Shown one piece after another: positions 34,661-45,545 of a stretch of DNA of 64,000 nucleotides (position 1 is its first letter; every line of letters begins with the position of its first letter). Below the pieces are notes generated by a model. It saw only the letters and a program-made list of their open reading frames with translations. It was not told where the DNA came from and did no database searches. The DNA is from Termitomyces sp. T153 (lineage: Eukaryota; Basidiomycota; Agaricomycetes; Agaricales; Lyophyllaceae), in assembly GCA_018296165.2 (NCBI GenBank), contig JACKQL020000071.1, positions 62,001 to 126,000 on the forward strand, in the 5' to 3' direction. The translations under genes and the position numbers were made by a program.

Positions 34661-37335
34661 GACAAATGAGTGCGGCACACGACGACTTACTGTAGCTTTT
34701 CTAGGTGTCAGCCATTACATGCACCCTCGAACCGTAAAGTACAAAGATCAATCAACGCTCAACGTTCAACGCCAAATCACAGAACTGTCAAGAACACCAA
34801 GAGCAAGATTGACATGTTTCACAAGCTGCCGCTCATCTATCTCACACCCAAGGTAGACAGCGCTTACTAACTTGAAGCTGCCAAATCTTCAGTCCTTCGA
34901 GCTTGAAGCTTGAAACGTCATCCCAGGGCGCTCGACGTAGTAATAGTCACATTCAGGTTCCAGCTGAGCGAGTTTCCGATGGTCGTCATACACTCAAAGA
35001 AGTAGCGCCATAGAACCAACCTTTACGACATCCGTCATGAGGGCTCTAAGATCGATGTCAACACTCAAAGCCTTGGCATCGACAGCTGATTTCATGAACT
35101 CATGGGAAATCCATCCCATCCGGACCGGCACGGTCAGTGAACAGCACATCCTAAGCTCTATCCAAAGCTACCAACGATCAAAAGCCAAGAAAAGGTGTGA
35201 CGAGCAAGAGCAACGTTCCAGTAGTGCGCCATTATGATCAAGACTGCAGACTCTGCCGTGCCAGTAGCTGGCAAAATTCAATTTGAAGAATTGTAATAAC
35301 GCCGCAGCATCGGCGCTGAGTTCCCAAAATTGTCAAAAAAAAAGGTCATGCCAGAAAGCCCAGTCATTGTTCGACGTTGGCGTTTTCATCAGCTACTGTA
35401 CTTGGTTCTAGAACAAGGGCACTAACTTATTAGGAAAATCCGAAATTGATGGCCGGACCGGCACCATCCTGTACCAGGGAACCAGGGGTCACCCATCCAC
35501 CAGCTCATTGCATTTGTCAATGCAAAGCTCATTTGATTTTTATTGACTATCATTGAGAGTGTTTCAAGTTTTTTTCTGCAAAAATGCACATTCTGAGTCT
35601 AAGGAGACGCGATGCAAATGGACTGTGAAATGTTTGTCTGGTGTCCCCGTGGTCTCAATTGAAGCTTATTCATTACAGTTAAAGTAGTTATTTAACTCTA
35701 TCCTATTTTTCAATTTGGTTCTGGAAAGTCTGTTGACGGCTGGGTCACCAGGGAAATCTGATTTCTAGCTGATGCAATCATCATCTTGACAAAACTTTTC
35801 CTCAGCACTCTGCACTCATAAGACCCCGTATACTTAGCTCTTTTCTGAATGTCACCCACAGAACTCACATAAGTCAGACTTAAGGTCGACTGATCCTCGA
35901 ATCATCTCAGCACTTAACACTTACCTACTCAAGTCACATACTACATCACACCAAGTTGACGCTAGACCTAAAAAACTTTCCTTCAAATCCATCAATCCCA
36001 GCGTACATGTACATTCCACAACTGAAAAGCTGAATACACTACTGAACCTGAAACAACACTCACTAGGTCACCATTTACAAAAAGCAGAAGAATGTAATAC
36101 TCAATACATAGAAATCAGACGACGATAGATGGGTGATGGGGAATACGACATCAACAGGTCAAAGATGTACTATTGCTCCCTGTAGCTTGTAGTACCCTTC
36201 AGTCAGACAAAAAAAGGTTTCCTCAAGAACAGTGCATTCATGTGCTAGCATTGTTTCTACCTGAAGTGATCCGAGCTGACCATGAGTCAAGATACATTTC
36301 CATTGTCAAATCCCCTCATCAAGGAGCATTGTCACACTTTCCAATCCCACAGCAAAGCAGAATTTCAATTTCCACAGAAAGTAGATCATGCCCATCCACC
36401 TCTGCAGCTTGTTGCATGATACAAGGTTGATGTTGATGAGAAGTATTCTGATAACATAGACATTGGGTTTAGTGAATAATCAGCCGCTGGGGGCAACCAC
36501 TTTGTAAGAGTCATCTCTCGATACAATGACAAAGGCTATGGCAGTACACTATGTAACTAGATTTATTCAAGACAATGTAACTGAAAAGAAAAAGGGGACC
36601 AAAGACAAAGTCCAAGAAGTAAGAATTGTTTAAGTTATAAGAATGTCCAAGAAAAAATAAGGGGAGAACAGAAAAAGGGAACCAAAGACAAAGTCCAAGA
36701 AGTAAGAACTGTTCAAGATATAAAAATGTCCAAGAAGATCAGAATGTACGATTATGCTAATAGAAGTCTAGTACTGTAAAAGTAATTAAAATTGGCATGA
36801 GAATCTGTATGTTAGAGACCTCATCAACTGAAAAATGGTGATATGTCCTCACTTCTCTCTCAGAGTAACAATGTGAGTGAAAACAAAGACGGTGATGTCA
36901 ATCACTAGACTGCTGATATTCAATGAGTGAGCAACTCTGCTCTAGCCTGACCGAAGAAGATGGTGGTGGTAAGAGCACAAAACCATCGTGCCGTCAAACA
37001 TGCAGACCGTTGCATATAACGCGACTGGCCAGCCCCAAAATCCACCAAACCAATGACATCGAACCAAAAACAGCCATTGGTGTCTCGGTGATCCATGTGA
37101 TGTATACTTATCTGCGCAGAGGCCCTCCAAAAACGCTCCTTACCCCCGCAACCCCTCATTTACGTCCAACTTGACAAAACTACAAAAGTGAGTGCGACAA
37201 ATCTGTGATGAGTCCGACTGAAGCCAAAGGGAGCGTACCCTAAACCCTCCAACCACCCTCTTTCCATACAAATCATCACAACCACCCCCAAATTTACCTC
37301 CGTAATCACAATCACTAAATCAAAACACAACAAAA

Positions 37336-37360
37336 CATATATATATATATATATATATAC
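37336..37360. repeat. (AT)n microsatellite
   Basis: Uninterrupted alternating AT run of about 24 bases, with no gene next to it. Confidence 0.9.
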
Positions 37361-38028
37361 TCATACTCAAAGGCACAAAGACCACACCACCGTGACCACT
37401 CAAATCAGAACCTGTTCCTTTAAAAAAAAATGGATGGAAAGAGAAACCCACCATACCATACCATTTCATTTCTTTGACAAATTTTTCCCTTGTCAAAGGG
37501 CTTTTCCCATTTTTCTCTTGTCAAAAAGCTTGTCCTTTTCCCATCGTTCAGAAATGGTATAATGTACAAACAATATTTCCTTGGGAAACATTATTGTCTG
37601 CCAGCAGTGTATACATACCCTCAACTAAACTACTGCAACCACCTCTTCAGCTTCTCATATCACACACCTAAATTAAATCACACCACCAACTCAGTACAAA
37701 AAAAAACCATAAAGCCACACACACATACATCTATATGTACTTCACACCACACGCAAACCAGTGAACCCATGACGTGGATTCAAAAAAGGGCAAAAAGAAA
37801 TAACGAAACAAAGAGACGAAACAACAAAACAACAAAAAAAAAAAAAAATCAAAAAAAAATCAAGACCCGCATCGCAAGTAACCCATATCGCAGGTCACAG
37901 CAGCAAGTGAGCAAGTAAGTGAGGTCGGGTGGGTGGGCGTTCCGAGGTTGAGACTTCGAGTGTAGTATCGAGTATATACACCACAGCAGATGCCAATCCC
38001 GCGATCCGCGATCCTCGGGCCCAGCTAT

Positions 38029-38058
38029 AGGTGTGTAGGTGTAGGTGTAGGTGTAGGT
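38029..38058 (+). repeat. GTGTAG microsatellite
   Basis: About four to five copies of a GTGTAG hexamer directly abut the left 17-bp direct repeat of the 38-40 kb element. Confidence 0.9.
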
Positions 38059-38075
38059 GTCTATAGTATATGCGA
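38059..38075 (+). repeat. Left 17-bp direct repeat (putative target-site duplication)
   Basis: GTCTATAGTATATGCGA, identical to 40138-40154. CpG-containing DNA lies to its left and CpG-free DNA starts immediately to its right. Confidence 0.75.
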
Positions 38076-39429
38076 TATAACAAAAAATGGCCAAAGAAGT
38101 GGCATAAGATGTTTCTTTGACTCTTAAAACCTTCTACTTATTTTTCAGAAAGGAGAATGATTGCCCTGTGTATATCCCTAGGCAACCTATGGTTCCTGAA
38201 GGACTTTGAGAAGTTTATGACATACACTATGTTTTGACTATGAATCTGACTGGAGTGCTGCTAGCTGTATGTTGGCTTTCTGATTCCAAGGTGTATGGTT
38301 CAGACTTGAAAGTATGAATTCTTATAGTTTTACAGTAATCAGTTCCTATACCTTGGAGTCAACTTACTCCTGATCATCTCCAACTTTTCCTGCTCTCAAC
38401 AAATATTTGACTACATTATGAGCCTATATGCATAATATGCTGTTTAGGTGACCTTTGCTGATCTTTGTTGATTCTGTGGTCCAAAATGAGAGTGAATGTC
38501 AGTGTGAAATCCAGGCTGTCCAGTGGTAAAGATGATGGTATGATGCAATGGAGTATAATATGGGTGCAAGTGACTGATCTGCTTCAATTGACCTCCATGC
38601 AAGTGCAAGACTATATCACAATGATTTTTTGAGATGGAAAAAGCTTCAGAAGGCAGTATTAATATAGAATGTGTAAAGTTGATAGTTTTCTGTTAAGGGA
38701 CTGGAATAGGAGGTTTTTTGCTCAGTACTATGACATATATCTATGTTTGAATAGACTGGATTGCTACTAGCTGTAGGCTACATCCTGTTTCTGAGGATCC
38801 ACAGGGTTTTTCATTTGAAGGTGTACGGTTTGTGGTTAAATGATTGTATAGTCAGATATATCAAGTTAAAGACAACAGATGAGTGATGTCAAAGGTCTGA
38901 TTGCTAAGTATTAGTACTGAGTGATACCATAAATGAGATTGTAGATATCTCATTACTCAGATTGCTTCCCCTAATTTGTTTCTCTTTAGTATATTTTGGT
39001 GTCCAAAAATTGTCTAACATGCTCTTCAAAGTGCATGAGTAATAAGGGGATAGAAGGTGGAGGAGACTTTGATTGATCAATAATTCCAAATGTTCAAGTA
39101 TATTATAGATGATTTATTAATGTTAATAACTTGCAAGAGTTGGAATATTGAAAATCTAACCAAGCAAAATGAGGTTTGGTCTGGATTTCAGCATTATGTT
39201 AAAAATAATGGAATACTTATAAAGGAAGGTTCATTTGACTGAGTGAAATATAATTGAAATCATAGTAAAGACTACATTGACAATGACAGGACTATTAACA
39301 CATTGATTTAAAAAAGAAAGACCAAAGTCAGCATAGTGAAAAGAGATGAGTGGAAAAGCTTGATTAATATGACAATCTTGATTGCTTTATTGAGGAACTA
39401 TTATCAATAACATGAAAGACAAACTGAGG

Positions 39430-40095
39430 TTGAGTTTGAATCTCAGCATTGAGTTGATGAAATACAAAGACCTAACTGAATGTAGTGAGGTTGGGTCTGG
39501 GACTTAGCATTGAGTTAGAAATACAAGGACCTAACCGAACGAAGTGAGGTTGGGTCTGGGACTTGGCATTGAGTTAGAAATACAAGGACCTAACCGAACG
39601 AAGTGAGGTTGGGTCTGGGAATTAGCATTGAGTTTGAAATACAAGGACCTAACCGAACGAAGTGAGGTTGGGTCTGGGAATTGGCATTGAGTTTGAAATA
39701 CAAGGACCTAACCGAACGAAGTGAGGTTGGGTCTGGGACTTGGCATTGAGTTTGAAATACAAGGACCTAACCGAACGAAGTGAGGTTGGGTCTGGGAATT
39801 AGCATTGAGTTTGAAATACAAGGACCTAACCGAACGAAGTGAGGTTGGGTCTGGGACTTGGCATTGAGTTTGAAATACAAGGACCTAACCGAACAAAGTG
39901 AGGTTGGGTCTGGGACTTAGCATTGAGTTTGAAATACAAGGACCTAACCGAACGAAGTGAGGTTGGGTCTGGGAATTAGCATTGAGTTTGAAATACAAGG
40001 ACCTAACCGAACGAAGTGAGGTTGGGTCTGGGATGAAGCATTGAGTAGAATATCGAGGACCTAACCGAACGAAGTGAGGTTGGGTCTGGGATGAA
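39430..40095 (+). repeat. Tandem array of a 59-bp unit (array 1)
   Basis: Copies start at 39487, 39546, 39605, 39664, 39723, 39782, 39841, 39900, 39959 and 40018 (step 59), with a last step of 58 to 40076. Each contains GAGGTTGGGTCTGGGA, then GCATTGAG, then GACCTAACCGAACGAAGT. More diverged copies lie to the left (about 39421 and 39165). Units alternate between the variants GACTTAGC, GACTTGGC and GAATTAGC. The last unit has a distinct GGATGAAGC form that leads into the hairpin. Confidence 0.95.
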
Positions 40096-40099
40096 GCAA

Positions 40100-40137
40100 G
40101 AGCTACAGGCCCGTGCCGAAGGCACGGGGCGTAGCTC
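40100..40137 (+). repeat. Perfect terminal hairpin (copy 1)
   Basis: Arms GAGCTAC/GTAGCTC (7 bp) and CCCGTGCC/GGCACGGG (8 bp) are separated by a 3/2-base internal loop and closed by a GAA loop. It is G/C- and CpG-rich and identical to 41429-41466. It ends exactly at the presumed element end. Confidence 0.95.
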
Positions 40138-40154
40138 GTCTATAGTATATGCGA
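40138..40154 (+). repeat. Right 17-bp direct repeat (putative target-site duplication)
   Basis: Identical to 38059-38075 and immediately follows the hairpin. Confidence 0.75.
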
Positions 40155-40942
40155 CGACTCCTGGGAAAGTGGCTGTGCGCTCATTATATGCGACGACGAA
40201 TCTTAAGAAACTGGGTTCCATCAATCCTTATGTAATGCTTATGTAAAATTACGTAAGTTGGCTGGCTTCAAATTTTCGGCCTTTTCCTTTGGTGTGTGGC
40301 AAAGATCAATCATTGCACCGAATCACTCTTTCTTTTGACCTCTCTTTCCAATATGAAGCATCAACCATTCTCTCTGCTCTGATACTGTGAGAAGAAGCTT
40401 TGTTTGGCCTGATAGACTCTACTGACCCTCTTTTGGAGGTTTTTACACTCAACCTGGCCATGTATGCTCTACTGTTTGTCATCTCCAATCACTGATCATA
40501 GCTGATAACTAGATTTCCACTATTGCATCCTTCTTCAGGCTTTTTCTGAGCATTGAGTAGCTTTCTCTTCTTTCAGGTGGGCTTTCTTTTCTTTGCTTAA
40601 TTGTCCAATAGCTGATTTTGGTGGTTGTTTCTATATTGAAGCTGAATTGGGCTAGGTGTACTCTTTTTTTGAGTGTAACTTTTAGGGACAAATCATGGCT
40701 GAAATCAGACTTCACTACATTCTTCATTAGGCTCCCTTTCTGAGTGTTCAGTAGCTTTGCAGGTATGCTTTTTCTATATTTGTCTGAGAACTAATTCAAG
40801 TATTATCCATTTTCTTTTCTAAACAGTTATTGGCTTTCTGCTTTTAAGGTAGATCTCTTTCAAACACCAAATTGCTAATCTCTGTGAATTTCAGCACCTA
40901 ATGTATATGAGTTGACAGTGTAGTATAGATATTCTCAATAGT
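40155..40942. other. A/T-rich stretch left of array 2
   Basis: No gene. From about 40320 to 40940 I see no CpG, as in the body of the first element, so this is probably the body of a second, related element. Its left border is not visible. Confidence 0.45.
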
Positions 40943-41428
40943 TCTGGGACTTAGCATTGAGTTTGAAATACAAAGACCTAACTGAACGAAGTGAGGTTGA
41001 GTCTGGGACTTGGCATTGAGTTTGAAATACAAGGACCTAACCGAATGAAGTGAGGTTGAGTCTGGGACTTGGCATTGAGTTTGAAATACAAAGACCTAAC
41101 CGAATGAAGTGAGGTTGGGTCTGGGACTTGGCATTGAGTTTGAAATACAAGGACCTAACCGAACGAAGTGAGGTTGGGTCTGGGACTTAGCATTGAGTTT
41201 GAAATACAAGGACCTAACCGAACGAAGTGAGGTTGGGTCTGGGAATTAGCATTAAGTTTAAAATACAAAGACCTAACCGAACGAAGTGAGGTTGGGTCTG
41301 GGACTTAGCATTGAGTTTGAAATACAAGGACCTAACCGAACGAAGTGAGGTTGGGTCTGGGATGAAGCATTGAGTAGAATATCGAGGACCTAACCGAACG
41401 AAGTGAGGTTGGGTCTGGGATGAAGCAA
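40943..41428 (+). repeat. Tandem array of the 59-bp unit (array 2)
   Basis: About eight copies of the same unit as array 1, with the same final GGATGAAGC variant. Left-most copies carry CpG-to-TpG/CpA changes (CTAACTGAACGAAG, CCGAATGAAG) while right-most copies are intact. Confidence 0.95.
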
Positions 41429-41466
41429 GAGCTACAGGCCCGTGCCGAAGGCACGGGGCGTAGCTC
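41429..41466 (+). repeat. Perfect terminal hairpin (copy 2)
   Basis: Same 38 bases as 40100-40137, again directly after the last variant repeat unit. The following sequence (GTAGATGTACATGCGCGC) is unlike that after copy 1 beyond the first two bases, which marks the end of the shared element. Confidence 0.95.
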
Positions 41467-41929
41467 GTAGATGTACATGCGCGCACGCATTGCAGGATGT
41501 CAGATCCTCGTGCCCCAACGAAAAAAGAAAACCAAATCACCAAATCACCAAATCAAAGCACCAAATCAAATCACCAAATCAAAAAAGAAAGAAAAAAAAA
41601 AGTCCAAACCATGTAGGTGTGTAGCTGTAGTGTCAGGATCAGCATGCTCAGCAAGAATCACTCATGCGCCAAATCACCAAAATCACCAAAAAAAAAAAAA
41701 AAAAAAAAAGTCCAAAACCAACAAACCTAATAAATACAAGTATATACAACCAACCCATACTGACTCATAACAGTAACTAATTATATACTAAAAAAAAACC
41801 GTACGTACGTACGTACACTATCAAAAACCGGAACCAGCCCAAATATATACATCGAAAGCACAGACAACTGAGCATATGCACACACACACAAGTCCAAAAG
41901 GGCGATTTGCACGCTTGCACTCCCTAAAG
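41467..41929. other. Low-complexity 3' flank of CRZ1
   Basis: A-rich runs, CAAATCACCAAATC repeats (about 41533-41580), an A20 run near 41690-41709 and a (GTAC)n run at about 41799-41816. No gene. It probably includes the CRZ1 3' UTR. Confidence 0.5.
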
Positions 41930-43834
41930 CTACAGCGCGACACCCAGCCTCGGCAGCCCCCACGGCAAACTATCCTCCATCTTCTTAACGACCGTCGCGC
42001 CCCCGCTCTGCGCCCCATACCCCTGCGCAAACGCCACTCCATTCGACTGCTGAACCTTCGTCTGCGCCTGCGCCTGCGTCCTCGGAGCAGACTCAGACGT
42101 GGCCGTCACGTTCCCCACTTCCTGCTGCTTCACACAATCCGCGCCACCCTCCGAACGCACTACACCCAACCAAGGTAAGCACCACTCATGAAAAAACAAA
42201 ACCCCGCAACTCACAATGCCTATTCAGCGCATCCATCCTAGCAAACTGCTTCCCACATCCTTCACAGTTGTACGGCCTATAATTAGTATGAAGCTGCTCG
42301 TGCCTCTTGCAATCATGCTGCCTCGCAAACCCCTTGCCGCATCCCGGCCAATGACACTGGAACGGCTTTTCCTCATTATGGGAGCGTATATGTCCTATGC
42401 AAGTCAGCCAGGACGCACACGGCACTAGCACCACACCAACTCACCTTTGAGATTAAAACTCCTCGTAAACGTGCTCCCGCACCCAGGGACAGGACACACG
42501 AAATTCGCCTCCTGCTTCCTCCTCTTCTGACTCGCATTCGCAGTGCGTCCAGTCGTGACGTTGGGTTTGGAAACCGTCATGGGCACACCCGCGTCCTCGG
42601 TCGCGGTAGCTTGTTCCTGGGGGGCGGAGAAGTCAAACGCGTCGTCGCGGTCGAGCTGGACGAGTCTGCCGCGGGGGGACGCATGGGGGCTCGGGTAGGG
42701 GCTCATGCGGCCGGGGGCGTGGACATCGAGGGCGGGGTCCCAGGCGGCGTTGGAGCCGCGCTCTGCACGGGGTCTGGAGCCGGTGGATGCGCTGCGGTAG
42801 TGTGCGCGCTGGAGCGGGACTTGGTGCACGGAGGGGTGGGTGGGCTGCTGGAGGAGAAGATCGGGGGCGAGGAACTGCTGGCGCTGGAGTTGTTGTTGGC
42901 GGATAAAGTCGTCGTGGGACGAGGGGGGGAAGGGGTTGGGGTTGGGGGTGAGGAAGGCGTCGGTGGTGGGGAAGCGAAAGTCTTCGGAGCGGGAGCCGCC
43001 GCGGTGGCGGGTGGTGTTGTTGGCCGAGTCGGATCTGCTGCGGCGGAGCTGGGCGCCAAACTGGGGGGTGAGAAAGTCGGTGACGGCGCCAAAGGAAAAG
43101 TCTTGGCCGAGAGTGGGCGGGTAGGGCTGTTGCGGTTGTGGCTGCGGCTGCCAGTCGGGGGCCTCGAGGGAAGTCTCTGATTTGCTGCGAGAGCGCATGG
43201 GCTGCGGGTAGAGATAAGGCGAGGGCTGGGGGCGGGGCGATGCGGAGGGCGATCGGGAGGGCCCGGGCGTGGTGGCTGACGAGACGGCCGGGGACGGGGA
43301 GCGCGGCACAGACTCGAGCCAGGGAGTGGAGGCGATGGCGCCGGCGGCCACGGGGGTGGGAGGGACGACCTGGAGATGCGGCCCGTCGTTGTGGTCGTCT
43401 ATGACGTGGTCCACGAGGAGACGGGGCGGCGAGGGCGGCAGCGGGGATGGCGGCAGGGGCTTGGGCGGCAGGGGCGAGGACGGCAGCGGCGAAGGCGGCA
43501 GCGGTTCAGTGGCCCAGTTGGGAGAGCTAAACGACAGACCCTCGAACGACTGGGCAACGCACGACGAGGCAGACGAGGCACGTGAGGCATCGTCGTTGGG
43601 GTCAGAGCCGTCGGGCGAGGGCGAGCGGTAGAACGAGTCAAACATGAGCAGGGAGTTGGCGGCGTTGGGCCCGTCAAAGTCGTGGGGGTCGTACGGGTCA
43701 AAGAAGAGGTCGGAATGGTCAGAGTACGGGGAGCCAGTGTACTCGTAGAGCGGGATGGGCTGGTCACGCGGCGATGGGGGCTGCAGTTCCACATTTATAT
43801 AGCTCGACCCTCCGTTGGATTCGACGTCGTCCAT
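41930..43834 (-). CDS. CRZ1: Crz1-like calcineurin-responsive C2H2 transcription factor
   Basis: Starts [20 protein letters not shown] at ATG 43834; an earlier GTG-started frame is not used. The long N-terminus is Pro/Ser/Gln-rich, including [12 protein letters not shown] and many SxS or SP sites, as expected of a calcineurin-dephosphorylated regulatory region. Three C2H2 fingers come from three exons. Finger 1 is [20 protein letters not shown] with RSH; finger 2 [20 protein letters not shown]; finger 3 [17 protein letters not shown]. They are followed by LRSEGGADC, a Crz1 family signature. Introns fall inside finger 1 after FNLK (about 42384-42445) and directly after ALNRH (about 42160-42215). 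Crz1 enters the nucleus when calcium activates calcineurin and induces stress and cell-wall genes. No obvious PxIxIT docking motif was seen. The gene is much richer in G+C than its flanks. Confidence 0.88.
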
Positions 43835-44130
43835 GATCGCTCGCTGCAACAACACCCATCAACAATCCCCGCAACATCCCTCATTTCAGACTCCGGTTTC
43901 GCACTGCCCCGACTCACAGCCGCCCCGTCTCAGCCTCTGATCATCTGGCGCTCGTAGCTGTACATACTCAACACAACCCACCTGACTTTATCTACCGTCT
44001 CCACTAGTCGTCGCCCAGCCATGGCACATCATCATAATAGTATAAACGCACTTTGTACTCGACTTGTACCTGCTACCATCCCAACCGCGCCACCGATCCG
44101 CATACTAAGTATCCTCCCAAACCTATCATC
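43835..44130. promoter_or_regulatory. Divergent promoter region CRZ1/small gene
   Basis: 296 bases between the CRZ1 ATG and the start of the small + strand gene. A TAATAGTATAAACG segment lies near 44034-44047. No defined motif. Confidence 0.4.
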
Positions 44131-44508
44131 ATGCCGGGAGCCTCGGAGGACTTGCCAAGTAGTCACCTAACACATCGAGTATTCTGAATTCTATTTGCAG
44201 GACACACTGGCAACTCGTGGCTGCAAAATAACAAGCTGGCTGCTGCCCTTGAGAACTCGAATTCTCCTGTGGCATGGTCTGTGCCGGTGCCTCAGGCTAC
44301 GGCAGTATCAATCTCCACACCATTCGATGTGTTCCATGCGTCGCCACAACTGAAAAGTCGGCAGTCGGAACGATCAAGTAATCCCCGTTCCATTTCAGTA
44401 CGCACGACGCATACCCAACGTGTAAAGTATCTCATACAGCCTATCGAAGCACCAAGAACCTCGGTTCATGCTTACTCCATCAGAGTTCATCCACCTCCTG
44501 AGAAATGA
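44131..44508 (+). CDS. Small hypothetical protein, 111 residues
   Basis: Exons 44131-44158 and 44201-44508 with a clean GT..AG intron sum to 336 bases. It starts MPGASEDLPRHTGNSWLQNN, continues KLAAALENSNSPVAWSVPVP and ends SIRVHPPPEK. It is Ser/Pro-rich with no membrane helix and no recognised domain. The intact splice model and composition favour a real gene. Its position opposite CRZ1 may mean co-regulation. Confidence 0.5.
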
Positions 44509-45545
44509 CAAGTGAAAGCCAACCAAGATCCAAGGACCTCGAAAAAAAAAACAAAGAAAACATTCACATCCACATCCACATTCCCAGTTCCAGAGTATAC
44601 ACACCATCAACAGTTTCGACTCCAAACAAGGAAAAAGGAAAGGAAAGAAGGTGTTAGTGCTACTCCCTTGATACATATCATATCCCACACTTCCGGACCG
44701 AGCTCATTATGCGGTCGCTCCACACATTAACACACAATTCAAATTCAAACTCAAATTCAAAAATATCGCGGTATATCTACACGCACCCGGGGTACGTCGA
44801 AGATCCAGCCCGATCACGATGACTCATACCTACATACCTACATACATACAAGATCTTCAACGATTCCACCATGTCAGAAACACAAGTACGAATTACGAAA
44901 CAGCATCATCGCATCGGGGTGCTTACTCTCACATCACACCACACCAGCATATCTCGTTCTCTATCAACATCACCAATCCAAAAAAAAAAAAAATGAACTG
45001 CAAACCGAAATCGCCCACGCGGTACCCAGTCACCCCACGATCTCCCGTTCCTGCGCCACAGCTCTGCAGAAACTCACAAAGACAAATCACACACGATTGC
45101 GATTGAATTGCGATCGAATAGCGCTATGGGTGATCGTGTAGTACGCCCTGAGTCGTGTTTGGGTTCGTCATCCGTGCCGAGTCTGATTAAGATCGAACTG
45201 GGTGGTCTGTCCGTTCGAGTTTGGGGTTCGGGCCTGGCCGAACTCGTGTGAGTGTCGTAATTGTGATGCATAGTCAGCAAGCGGTGCCTGTGATCGCTCT
45301 TGCGTACTACGTAGACGTAGACGGTTCGAATTAGAATTCGAGGCTATTGCGAGCGTTATGTCGAAAGGGGGAAGAAATCGAAATCGAAAGCGATCCCGAT
45401 GCGTGGGTGCGTGACATACTTATTTATCAGGCTTTCTAACTTACTTTGTGGCTGCTGAGATTTCTGTTCTACAGTACGCTGCAGTACAGTCTCTCGCAAC
45501 ACGGATTATTTCGGCGCTTGACAGCTATGTATACTAAGTAGACTT
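44509..45545. other. Non-coding, low-complexity flank
   Basis: A-rich and short tandem motifs (TACCTACATACC near 44828, AATTCAAATTCAAA near 44737-44760, A13 near 44979). No gene is supported. Confidence 0.4.

Larger units (their letters stand above)
34661..38058. other. Gene-poor, A/T-rich stretch
   Basis: No supported gene in 3.4 kb. Open frames are short. From about 35500 to 36900 the DNA is A/T-rich with few CpG, like the repeat-derived parts further on. A pair of near-duplicate segments around GACAAAGTCCAAGAAGTAAGAA occurs at about 36602-36630 and 36683-36711. The stretch 37890-38058 is CpG-rich again. Confidence 0.4.
38076..40137 (+). mobile_element. Putative 2.06-kb inserted element with 59-bp repeats and terminal hairpin
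   Basis: Bounded exactly by two identical 17-bp direct repeats. The body (38076 to about 39420) is A/T-rich with almost no CpG and encodes no recognisable protein. The right third is a tandem array of a 59-bp unit, and the last 38 bases form a perfect hairpin ending at the base before the right direct repeat. A long variable target-site duplication with a fixed 3' end is what target-primed reverse transcription (LINE/SINE-type) produces, so a non-autonomous retroelement is the working idea. No known family was recognised. The lack of coding capacity means it would need a helper element. Confidence 0.6.

Noticed and set aside
38076..40137. Helitron interpretation of the hairpin-ended element
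   Set aside because: Helitrons end in CTRR shortly after a hairpin and insert between A and T without target duplication. Here the hairpin is the terminus and a 17-bp duplication is present.
39430..41466. CRISPR-like array
   Set aside because: The units are contiguous 59-bp repeats without unique spacers, in a eukaryotic genome.
41214..41543. Minus-strand open frame with repeated PRPNLTSFG peptide
   Set aside because: It is only the translation of the 59-bp tandem array, with no independent sign of a gene.
42611..43631. Long plus-strand frames opposite CRZ1
   Set aside because: They arise from the G+C-rich, stop-poor antisense of the Pro/Ser-coding region; Gly/Val/Arg-rich translations without motifs.
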